Assembly (NCBI GenBank): GCA_964428935.1
Contig: CAYSAG010000022.1
Coordinates: 1 to 29,978, forward strand
Reading direction: 5' to 3'
DNA: 29,978 nucleotides
Origin: JAADHY01 sp964428935
GTDB taxonomy: Bacteria; Planctomycetota; Planctomycetia; Planctomycetales; Planctomycetaceae
Below, piece after piece: positions 1 to 6,992 of the stretch. Positions within the stretch are counted from its first letter, which is position 1. Each line of letters begins with the position of its first letter. The position numbers and the translations under genes are program-made. The notes beneath the pieces are model-generated. The model ran no database searches. It was not told the origin of the DNA and saw only the letters and a list, made by a program, of their open reading frames with translations.

Positions 1-1602
1 CGTCTCGGCAGGCTGCCGGACAGCCGCAGGCGACCGACGCAGGGTCAGCTCGAACAGCGGCGGCTGGTCGGCCGCGGCCAGTTCGCGGCCCGCTCGGCGG
101 TCGAAAAGGCTGACCACGCGAATGCCCGAGCGTGTGCACTCCAGGACGACCTCCAGCTGTCCGGCCGTCAGTCGGTGCCAGCTCTTTGGCAACCGGCCTT
201 CCAGAACCTGAACGGCCTCGGAAAACCGGCCTTGTCTTTCCAACTGCTCAGCCACGCCGGCTTGCCAGCTTTGCTGGAGGTCCCGTTTGGCTTCGGCCTT
301 GGCTTTCACGACCCGCTCGTGCACGCTCCGAACCGTCACCGTGACGTGGCTGTCGGCTGGAAGAGGCTGGCCAGCCACGTTGCGGACCCACGCTTCCGGG
401 TCGTCGGACGAGCCGACGGTCAGCCAGGCGGTGTAGGACCGCGAGGTGGCCGTCCAGGCGGTCCACGCTTGCGTCGCGTGAGCGTGCAGGTAGGGACCGT
501 AGCCGCCCAGACCGTCGTAGACGAGCACTCGGCCGCCGGAGACCACCGCGACGACGTGGAACCCATCGTGTACGGCCGCCCAGTCGGCGAACCGCTTGCT
601 GTCTGGCGTGCCCGAGAACCGGCCTCGCTGCACCGGTTCGCCGCCCGCCCAGCGCAGGAGGTCGTTGCCGGGCTGGTGCAGCTCCAAGAAGTGGACTTCG
701 CGCCACGTGGTCGGCTCGGCCTGACGCACCTCAGCTTTCACAAACACCAGGGGCCGCTTCTTGAAGTAGTACCAGTCGTAGACGACGGTCGGCTTCGAGT
801 CCGGTTGTCGGCCGTTGCTCGCGCAGTAGCGTGCACGAACTCGAACCACTGCGCACAGCGGCCCGTCCGCCAGCAGCTCGACCCTGGCCGCGCGGTCGTT
901 CCGGACGAAGAATCCGCCGAGCTCCGGGTGAAAGACCCGGTCGTTCCAGCTCAGCCGAACCGTCTTGTTGTCCTTCGCAAAACGCACCTCCGCGGGCAAC
1001 CCACCCATGGACTGGGCGTCGTGCCGAACGACAAACCACGGCGTGACGACTCGACCGTCCCAACTGGCCGCCGCTTTCGGCTCGGGTTCTTCGAGCCACT
1101 CCAACCGAAGCGGCTCGTCCAGCTCGGGCGAGCATTCCAGCACGACTGTGCCCGCGGCACGAGTCGACGGGTCGAAGTCCGGGGCCGGTACGAACTGACA
1201 AGGAATCCGACGACGGCTGCGGACCCCGACTGCAGTCAAGCGCCCCTCTTCGGGCCACGCACACCTTGTCCAACGGAGAGCCGCCGTCAGGTCGACGGTT
1301 CCCAAGACCAACCCGTCCGGAGGAACCTGGTCGACCACCAGAAGCAAGCTGTCGCCGTCGTGCTGGTGCAGGCTGCCGACTGGTTTGCGGGAAGTGAGCG
1401 GCAGAGCGTTCGCTGCCGAAGCTGGCGGCTCCGTCTGGTCCGAACCGCTTGCGACACGCACCGCGTCGGCCTGCCAAGCCGGCTTTTCCCACGCGGGCAG
1501 CGGTTGGACCAGGGTCAAGACAGCCAGCAGCGAGAGCAGTGCCCAGCCGCGCGGCGGGGCCGGGTCACTCCAGCGGCTTTTGCGTCGTGCTCGTTCGGGC
1601 AT
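1..1602 (-). CDS. Large exported protein, possible polysaccharide-active enzyme (3' part outside window)
   Basis: The minus-strand frame starts at ATG 1602 and stays open for 534 codons to the window edge, so the C-terminus is missing. A strong ribosome site, GGAGGTGA at 1609-1616, lies 6 nt before the ATG. Residues 1-14 are basic and are followed by a hydrophobic stretch (GWALLSLLAVLTLVQPLPAW), which reads as a signal peptide. The rest is rich in beta-strand-like segments with Trp, Tyr and acidic residues (for example VVYDWYYFKKRPLVFVKAEV), and near the edge there is a VVSLFDRRAGREL segment. That style is typical of the large beta-sandwich (galactose-mutarotase-like) domains of carbohydrate-active enzymes and lyases, but I see no catalytic signature. 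Function is an inference. A GH10 xylanase gene lies 12 kb away on the same strand. The upstream spacer carries repeats and a terminator, so the gene probably has its own promoter, which I could not find. Confidence 0.8.
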   Translation of the reverse strand, partial: MPERARRKSRWSDPAPPRGWALLSLLAVLTLVQPLPAWEKPAWQADAVRVASGSDQTEPPASAANALPLTSRKPVGSLHQHDGDSLLLVVDQVPPDGLVLGTVDLTAALRWTRCAWPEEGRLTAVGVRSRRRIPCQFVPAPDFDPSTRAAGTVVLECSPELDEPLRLEWLEEPEPKAAASWDGRVVTPWFVVRHDAQSMGGLPAEVRFAKDNKTVRLSWNDRVFHPELGGFFVRNDRAARVELLADGPLCAVVRVRARYCASNGRQPDSKPTVVYDWYYFKKRPLVFVKAEVRQAEPTTWREVHFLELHQPGNDLLRWAGGEPVQRGRFSGTPDSKRFADWAAVHDGFHVVAVVSGGRVLVYDGLGGYGPYLHAHATQAWTAWTATSRSYTAWLTVGSSDDPEAWVRNVAGQPLPADSHVTVTVRSVHERVVKAKAEAKRDLQQSWQAGVAEQLERQGRFSEAVQVLEGRLPKSWHRLTAGQLEVVLECTRSGIRVVSLFDRRAGRELAAADQPPLFELTLRRSPAAVRQPAET

Positions 1603-1608
1603 TTCGGT

Positions 1609-1616
1609 TCACCTCC
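1609..1616 (-). promoter_or_regulatory. Ribosome binding site of the exported protein gene
   Basis: On the minus strand this reads GGAGGTGA, 6 nt before ATG 1602. It is one of the strongest Shine-Dalgarno matches in the window and fixes the start of a gene whose end is not visible. Confidence 0.8.
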
Positions 1617-1743
1617 GGTTAGGGAGCAAACTGTGCGAGTCAACGGAGCGTGTCGGCGAATTCGCCCGCGGTTTCTCGGCAGCTGCTCGGTTGAAGCCGT
1701 CAGGGCGTGTCCTGTGAGCCTCGCCTCGAGACGCACCCACGAA

Positions 1744-1864
1744 GCGGCCACGACGGAGCGTGGCCGTCCGGTTTGTCGAACGCCAGCCAAGCGGCCACGA
1801 CAGAGCGTGGCCCTCCGGTACGCGGGGGCCCGCGGAGCGGCCACGACGGAGCGTGGCCCTCCGG
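1744..1864. repeat. Three copies of a 28-bp palindromic intergenic repeat
   Basis: Copies lie at 1744-1771, 1791-1818 and 1837-1864. Each has the core GGCCACG-N6-CGTGGCC, a perfect 7-bp inverted repeat with a 6-nt loop (ACGGAG or ACAGAG), followed by G/CTCCGG. Copies differ at only one or two positions. The starts are 47 and 46 bp apart, with 18-19-bp gaps. The sequence after copy 1 and after copy 3 shares TTGTCGAACG, so the repeated unit may be longer than 28 bp. A degenerate copy with four mismatches lies at 13342-13367 in the opposite orientation. This looks like a REP-like dispersed hairpin family. The gaps are too short for a CRISPR array. Confidence 0.75.
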
Positions 1865-1892
1865 TTGTCGAACGAGACGCGGCTTCCAAACG

Positions 1893-1927
1893 AAAACCCC
1901 CTCGCCCAGCTCCGCGGGCAAAGGGGG
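1893..1927 (-). terminator. Intrinsic terminator downstream of the lipoprotein gene
   Basis: On the minus strand, CCCCC pairs with GGGGG and an inner TTTGCCC pairs with GGGCGA (one bulge and one wobble) around an 8-nt loop. TTTT follows directly. It lies about 85 nt after the lipoprotein stop at 2012, which is a plausible place to end that transcript. Confidence 0.55.
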
Positions 1928-2011
1928 CTTGCCGTTCGGACCCGTGTCGCCGCGTGTGGCCGACCCATTCGAGGTCAGCCGCTTGCGGACAGCCCGTGTC
2001 GCGGCCCGGCG

Positions 2012-2737
2012 TTACTTCTTGGGCTGCTCAGCGGGCTTCTTCTGCTCGGCCGGTTTCTGCCCGCCGGCGGGCTGCTTTTCGGCCTTCGGCTGCTCCTTGG
2101 CGGGAGCGGGCTGCTTGGCCGCTTCCGGCTTTTTCTCGGCAGCCGGCTTGGGCTGTGCTTCGGCCGGCTTTTTCTCGGCGGGTTTCTTTTCAGCCGCGTT
2201 CGGCTCGGCGGGCTTCTCAGCTTCGGGCTTGGCCTCGGTGGCCGGCTTTTGCGTTTCCGCTGGCTTGGCTTCCTGCGGTTTCGTTTCCGCCGGCTTTTGC
2301 TCCGCTGGCTTTTTCACCTCGGCGGGCTTCTTGGTTTCGGCGGCCGGCCTCGTTTCGGCGGCCGGCTTCTGAGCTTCCGGCTTGGCCTCCTGTGGTTTCG
2401 CCTCGGCCGGCTTTTGCTGCTCCGCCGGCTTCTTCACTTCGGCCGGTTTCTCCTCGGCGGCCGGTTTCTGCTCAGCCGGCTTTTGCTCTTCGGCGGGTTT
2501 GGCCTCGGCTGGCTTCGCTTCTTCCGCCGGTTTCTGCTCGGCCGCCTGCTGCTGTTCGCCTGGCTGAGTTTCGCTTGGCTGAGCTTCGGTGGTCCCTTCT
2601 TCGCCGGCGGGCACCTGCTCGGCCGGCTGGCCCAGCGTCGGCTGCTCACCGCCGCTCGGCTGCTCAGCACCGCCACCGCACCCGGACAGGAACAGTCCCA
2701 GCGACACCAACACAGCTAGCCACACGACGCGTCTCAT
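2012..2737 (-). CDS. Pro-Ala-Glu-Lys repeat lipoprotein
   Basis: This is a 241-residue lipoprotein. The ATG at 2737 was chosen because AGGAGAGG lies just upstream and because MRRVVWLAVLVSLGLFLSGC is a complete lipoprotein signal with lipobox LSGC. Cys20 would become the lipidated residue. A longer in-frame reading from 2821 adds 28 residues that bury this signal and is less likely. After Cys20 comes a Gly/Gln/Glu-rich stretch. From about residue 65 to the end the protein is nearly pure KPAE / QKPAE / VKKPAE repeats ending in QPKK. It has no other cysteine, no recognisable domain and no catalytic motif. Such sequences are extended and flexible, so an envelope spacer or a peptidoglycan- or surface-facing rod is a reasonable inference. 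The spacers on both sides suggest a single-gene transcript with a terminator at 1893-1927. Confidence 0.85.
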   Translation of the reverse strand: MRRVVWLAVLVSLGLFLSGCGGGAEQPSGGEQPTLGQPAEQVPAGEEGTTEAQPSETQPGEQQQAAEQKPAEEAKPAEAKPAEEQKPAEQKPAAEEKPAEVKKPAEQQKPAEAKPQEAKPEAQKPAAETRPAAETKKPAEVKKPAEQKPAETKPQEAKPAETQKPATEAKPEAEKPAEPNAAEKKPAEKKPAEAQPKPAAEKKPEAAKQPAPAKEQPKAEKQPAGGQKPAEQKKPAEQPKK

Positions 2738-3322
2738 GGTTCCTCTCCTTTTTCTCCAGAAATTTTCCCCACAGCACGTCCCGTCAGTCGGTCGGCTGCC
2801 CCCGTCGAGCCGACTCCCCAAGTCAGACCCTGGCTGAACGCTTCAGCACGAAACTCGACAGCCGCTCTCTGCCGCTCGCTAACCCTCCCCTCGCCCGCCG
2901 CCGGACTCGCCAAACGGCTTGTGCCGCGAGTGAGCTCCAAGCGTCTGAAGTGTTCGGCACCCGAATGCTCGGAACGGGCGAGTGACCTGCGGGGGGTCCT
3001 TTTTTCGAACAGCTGTCGGGTTCGCACTTGGACTGTTTTTCTGCAGCGTGTTGCCGCTGTGCGGTCGTTTTTCGGCACCCGCCGTCATTATGAGCCGAGC
3101 GTCGGCCGTTGCAAGTGTGAGCGGTTTGGGTGGAGCAGAGGGAGCGACGGGGCGAGGCGGTGCGCAGAGGTTCGAGGCGGCCGGCGAAGAACGGAGCGAC
3201 ACGCTGCGAGTCGCCAAGGGCGGCGGGGCCGGGGAGCGGGCAGCGGGCGAGGGCAGGGAACAGGGGGAGCGGCGAGCGGCAGAGCGGGGCGCGGGAGGAG
3301 AGGACGGACGGGGCTTGTCGGT
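2738..3322. other. Intergenic region between RTX gene and lipoprotein gene
   Basis: This 585-bp gap lies between two minus-strand genes. It contains a possible minus-strand promoter (3087-3114). The part at 3120-3310 is strikingly purine-rich on the plus strand (long G/A runs). No terminator with a T tract was found for the RTX gene. No credible coding frame was found. Confidence 0.5.
3087..3114 (-). promoter_or_regulatory. Possible sigma70-type promoter for the lipoprotein gene
   Basis: On the minus strand TTGCAA (3109-3114) is followed after 16 bp by CATAAT (3087-3092). If used, transcription would start near 3080 and the lipoprotein mRNA would have a leader of about 340 nt. The boxes are good in sequence but distant from the gene, so the assignment is tentative. 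Confidence 0.4.
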
Positions 3323-6300
3323 TCAGACCCAGGGTGCGTCGAACGTGAACGCTTCGTCGATTTCGGCCGGTGAGCCGACCACGGTGTCGTTGCCCGGACC
3401 GCCGGCCAGCGTGTCGGCGTCGCCGTTTTGTCCGTCGACGGAGTCGTCGTCCGCTCCGCCCAGCAGGACGTCGTTGCTGTCGCCGCCGAGCAGGGTGTCG
3501 TTGCCCGAGCCTCCGACCAGTGTGTCCGCTGCCGGGCCGCCCAGCAGGCTGTCGTTGCCGGTGCTTCCGGACAAGGCGTCCGCAGCCGTTCCGGCCAGCA
3601 GCGTGTCGTCGCCGGCCAGTCCTTGCAGGGTGGTCGGTCCTGAGAAGGCCGAGGCGTCCAGTTGGTTGGCCGCTGCGCCGCCGGTCAGCCAAGCCCGTTC
3701 CAGGTTGCGGAGCAGGTCGGTGCCGAGCCCGACCAGTTGCGAGTCGGTCAGGGTCCAGTCGACGTCTCCGGTTTCGCGCAGCAGGTCGTTTCCGAGGCCG
3801 CCGTCGAGGGTGTCGTCGCCCGGACCACCGGTCAGGGTGTCGTGGCTGCCGCCTTGGCCGTAGAGTCGGTCGTTGCCGTTCCCGCCGTTCAGCGAGTCGC
3901 CGCTGGCGCTGCCGAACAGCCAGTCGTTGCCGTCGCCGCCGTCGAGGGTGTCGGGGGCCAGGCCGCCGACCAGCGTGTCTCGGCCGGCGTCGCCCCAGAG
4001 CTCGTTCAGACCGTCGGGGTCGGCCAGCCAGTCGTTGCCCGCTTTGCCCCGCAGGTGGTCGTCGCCCGTTCCGCCGTCGACGGTGTCGTCGCCGCTGTGT
4101 CCGTACAGCCAGTCGTCGCCGGCGCTGCCGAGGACCGAGTCGTCGCCGGCGCTGGCGAAGACGAAGTCGTTTCCGTCTTGTCCGTCCAGCGTGTCGGACT
4201 GGAGTCCGCCGACCAGGGTGTCGTCGCCGGGACCGCCCAGGACGCTGTTGGCGCCGTCGCCCGCGGCCAGCCAGTCGGCACCGGGGCCGCCGACCAATGT
4301 GTCGTCGCCTGGCCCGCCGGTCAGGGTGACGGGGCCGGAAAAGGCAGCGGCCGAGACGAGGTGGCCGGCCGGTCCGACCGTGAGCCGAGCCCGTTCCAGG
4401 CCGACCAGGCTGTCGGTGCCCAGCCCGCCGGTCAGCGACGAGTCACTCAGTGTCAGGTCGACGTCGCCCGACTCGGACAGCACGTCGGTGCCGCGGCCGC
4501 CGTCGAGCGTGTCGTAGCCGGGACCGCCCGTCAGCGTGTCGTGACTGCCGCCCTGACCCAGCAGCCAGTCGTTGCCGGGGCCCCCGGCCAGTTGGTCCGG
4601 CCCCGCGCTGCCGAACAGCAGGTCGTCGCCGTCGTCGCCCGAAAGGGTGTCGGAGTCCAAACCGCCGGCCAACGTGTCGTTGCCGGGACCGCCCAGAATG
4701 CTGCCAGCGCCGTTGCCTCCCAGCAGGCAGTCGTCACCCCAGCCTCCCAGCAGCGTGTCGCTGCCGTCTCCGGCGTCGAGCGTGACCTGGCCGGTGAAGG
4801 CCGAGGCGTCCAGCCGGTTGTCGCTCGGACCCGCCGTCAGCCCGACCCGCTCCAGGCCCGACAGCGTGTCGAGCCCGTTGCCCGACAGGAGTGTGTCGGA
4901 CAGGGTCCAGTCGACGTCGGCGGTTTCGAACGTCCAGTCGGTTCCGTCTTCACCTTTGAGGACGTCGTCGCCGGTTCCGCCGAGCAACGTGTCGTCGCCG
5001 GCTCGGCCCACCAGTGTGTCGTTGCCGGCGCCACCGGAGACCCAGTCGTTCTGGCTGTGGCCGTAGAGCAGGTCGTTGCCGTCGCCGCCGTCGACACTGT
5101 CGTTGCCTGCGGAGGCGAAAACCGAGTCGTCGCCGGGTCCGGCGGCAATGCTGTCGGGTCCCAGTCCGCCGACGACGAAGTCCGCCCCGCTGCCGGCCAA
5201 CAACGTGTTCGTCCCGTCGGCCACGTCCAACCAGTCGTCCCACGGGCTGCCGACCAGCGAGTCGTCTCCCGACTGACCGGACAGCGTGACCGGTCCAGCC
5301 GCGGCGGCGGCACTGAGCGTGTCGTTGCCGTCGCCGCCTTCCACGGTCAACGCCGCGGCGAACTGGCTGTCCAGCGGCTGCACCTGCAGCCAGTCGTTGC
5401 CGGCGCCCAGGTGAACCGTCAGCGTGGTCGTGGGCGCGAGGAAGTCGACCGTCTCGCTGGTGCCTTGACTGGAAAGCCGCGAGACGCCGTCGGCCGGTGT
5501 TCCGTCGTCGGCCAGCGTCACCACGTCGGCCGCGGACGAGAAAACGAACAGGCGGTCGGTGGCCGACAGTTGGTCGGCAATCGGCTCCAGTCCCACGTAC
5601 GTCACCGTGGAGGTGTGCACGCCCCAGTCGACCCACACCGTTCCGGCCGTGGCGCTGTCGAACTGGTGCGTGACCGAGTCGACGTTGCCCGGCAGCAACG
5701 TCAATTGGTCCGTGCCTGTGCCGCCGTCGACGGCCACGTTGCTGGCGACCGTGGCGGCGAGGCGAATTTGGTCATTGCCGGCTCCGCCGTTCACTACCAC
5801 CGAACCGGTAAAGGCGGTGTCGAGTTCCAGCAGGCTAATGGTGTCGTTCCCGTCGGCACCGTTAATGACCAGCGTCGTGGTCGGGTTGAGGAACACGGTG
5901 GGCGTGCCGTCGACTGAAACTTGCGAACGGCCGTTGCCGGGAATGCCGTCGTCGCTGACGACAATGGTGTGGTCCGAGCCGCTGGCAACGGAAATGGTGT
6001 AGGTGGAGCTGGCCGCCGTGACCTCCCAGCCCACGTCGGCCAGTCCGGCGAAGTCCAGCGGAGTGAAGTACTTGCGAACGCCCAGGTACAACGACGGGTC
6101 CATGGCCGCTTCCTGTCCGCCGTCCGTTGTGCCTTCGGCCCAGTGCGACAGGTTGGGGTCGAGCGGGACGTTGCCGGTTCCGTCGTACTCCGCCACCGAA
6201 TGCGGTCCGGTGAAGTAACCGCCGCTGACTTGAGCGTCCCACGAGTCGGCAATGCCGAAACCGAGCAGGTGAGCCAGTTCGTGAAGGGCGACGGAGTAGA

Positions 6301-6901
6301 AGTCGGCCTCACCCGGGTCCAGGCCGTCGGTGGTGAGCCCGAAGTACCAGTTGACGGACGTGTCGAACGTAATTTGACCGCCCCAAGTGGCGAAGTCTGT
6401 TGCCGGCGTGTCCAAGGCTCCGGTCTGACCGCGAGCCTTCACCAGGTTGTACCACGGCGTCAGTGGCGGGACTCCGGTCACCTGGAAACCGCCCGGACCG
6501 CCTTGAGCCAACGCTCCGCCCAAGTCGCGGGCGCCGGCAAAGACGTAAATGACGTCCCGCGGCACGACCAGGCCCGGCTCCTCGTCCGGCTGCCCGGTCG
6601 ACGGGTTCGTGAACTTGGCCGTCCAGGTGTAGCCGCCGTTGTCGAACGTGTTTTGGTTAATTTCCAGCAGCGTGTCGTTAATGTGACTGGCCAGTTCGTC
6701 GGCGGCGGCTTCCAAGACTTGTCGCCGTGAGGCCAAGTTGAAAAAACCGCTCGTGTCGCGACTGTAGTCGAAAAAGAACTGAATGCTGAGCAGCGTGCGG
6801 TCTTCCAGCCACTCCACGGCCACTACCCTCGGACGCACCGACCAGAACCGACGGCGGCGTCGACGGAAGGTGCGTCCGGTCCATTTCCAACGCTTCGACA
6901 T
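3323..6901 (-). CDS. Exported RTX-repeat protein with HExxH metalloprotease-like domain
   Basis: This is a 1192-residue protein starting at ATG 6901. Residues 1-27 are strongly basic, and residues 29-39 read VEWLEDRTLLS, a motif found near the N-terminus of many planctomycete exported proteins. Residues about 40-300 look like a zinc protease domain: H207-E208-L-A-H211-L-L-G-F-G matches HExxHxxGF. The usual third ligand position (HExxHxxGxxH) is Ile, so the third ligand must lie elsewhere (Asp219 or His235 are candidates) or activity is lost. Residues 300-530 are beta-rich with early GGxGND turns. From about 530 to 1180 there are dense RTX nonapeptides of the type GGPGNDTLA, expected to bind calcium as beta-rolls. 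Three copies of a non-RTX module (DVDWTLSD ... LER ... LDASAFSG) start near 658, 810 and 1042. RTX proteins usually leave by type I secretion, but no such transporter is in the window. The gene starts 91 bp after the BatA-like gene and may be its operon mate. Confidence 0.9.
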   Translation of the reverse strand: MSKRWKWTGRTFRRRRRRFWSVRPRVVAVEWLEDRTLLSIQFFFDYSRDTSGFFNLASRRQVLEAAADELASHINDTLLEINQNTFDNGGYTWTAKFTNPSTGQPDEEPGLVVPRDVIYVFAGARDLGGALAQGGPGGFQVTGVPPLTPWYNLVKARGQTGALDTPATDFATWGGQITFDTSVNWYFGLTTDGLDPGEADFYSVALHELAHLLGFGIADSWDAQVSGGYFTGPHSVAEYDGTGNVPLDPNLSHWAEGTTDGGQEAAMDPSLYLGVRKYFTPLDFAGLADVGWEVTAASSTYTISVASGSDHTIVVSDDGIPGNGRSQVSVDGTPTVFLNPTTTLVINGADGNDTISLLELDTAFTGSVVVNGGAGNDQIRLAATVASNVAVDGGTGTDQLTLLPGNVDSVTHQFDSATAGTVWVDWGVHTSTVTYVGLEPIADQLSATDRLFVFSSAADVVTLADDGTPADGVSRLSSQGTSETVDFLAPTTTLTVHLGAGNDWLQVQPLDSQFAAALTVEGGDGNDTLSAAAAAGPVTLSGQSGDDSLVGSPWDDWLDVADGTNTLLAGSGADFVVGGLGPDSIAAGPGDDSVFASAGNDSVDGGDGNDLLYGHSQNDWVSGGAGNDTLVGRAGDDTLLGGTGDDVLKGEDGTDWTFETADVDWTLSDTLLSGNGLDTLSGLERVGLTAGPSDNRLDASAFTGQVTLDAGDGSDTLLGGWGDDCLLGGNGAGSILGGPGNDTLAGGLDSDTLSGDDGDDLLFGSAGPDQLAGGPGNDWLLGQGGSHDTLTGGPGYDTLDGGRGTDVLSESGDVDLTLSDSSLTGGLGTDSLVGLERARLTVGPAGHLVSAAAFSGPVTLTGGPGDDTLVGGPGADWLAAGDGANSVLGGPGDDTLVGGLQSDTLDGQDGNDFVFASAGDDSVLGSAGDDWLYGHSGDDTVDGGTGDDHLRGKAGNDWLADPDGLNELWGDAGRDTLVGGLAPDTLDGGDGNDWLFGSASGDSLNGGNGNDRLYGQGGSHDTLTGGPGDDTLDGGLGNDLLRETGDVDWTLTDSQLVGLGTDLLRNLERAWLTGGAAANQLDASAFSGPTTLQGLAGDDTLLAGTAADALSGSTGNDSLLGGPAADTLVGGSGNDTLLGGDSNDVLLGGADDDSVDGQNGDADTLAGGPGNDTVVGSPAEIDEAFTFDAPWV

Positions 6902-6992
6902 GGCTTGGTTTCTCCGCGTTGTTGGCTGTGTTCCGAGCTGTCTTCCGTGACGCTGCAGTTGGAAGCGGCCGGTCGGCCGTGGCCGCGCGTCG

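Larger units (their letters stand above)
1603..2011. other. Spacer with palindromic repeats and a terminator
   Basis: This 409-bp gap separates two minus-strand genes. It holds three copies of a 28-bp palindromic repeat (1744-1864) and a probable intrinsic terminator (1893-1927) for the lipoprotein gene upstream. No convincing coding frame was found on either strand. Confidence 0.6.

Noticed and set aside
1744..1864. Short CRISPR array
   Set aside because: The 28-bp units are palindromic, but the gaps are only 18-19 bp and share sequence. There are only three units and no cas gene in the window.
175..2985. A 936-codon plus-strand frame through the first 3 kb
   Set aside because: It runs opposite to two minus-strand genes with good ribosome sites and signal sequences. 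Its translation is Arg/Pro/Ala-rich without domains, so it is a high-GC antisense shadow.
2990..3008. Plus-strand terminator at GACCTGCGGGGGGTCC followed by T6
   Set aside because: Only a four-base stem can form and no plus-strand gene lies upstream.
3662..5917. A 751-codon plus-strand frame full of VVAG/VVAV repeats
   Set aside because: It is the complement of the repetitive RTX gene. The repeats reflect the RTX nonapeptides read from the other strand.
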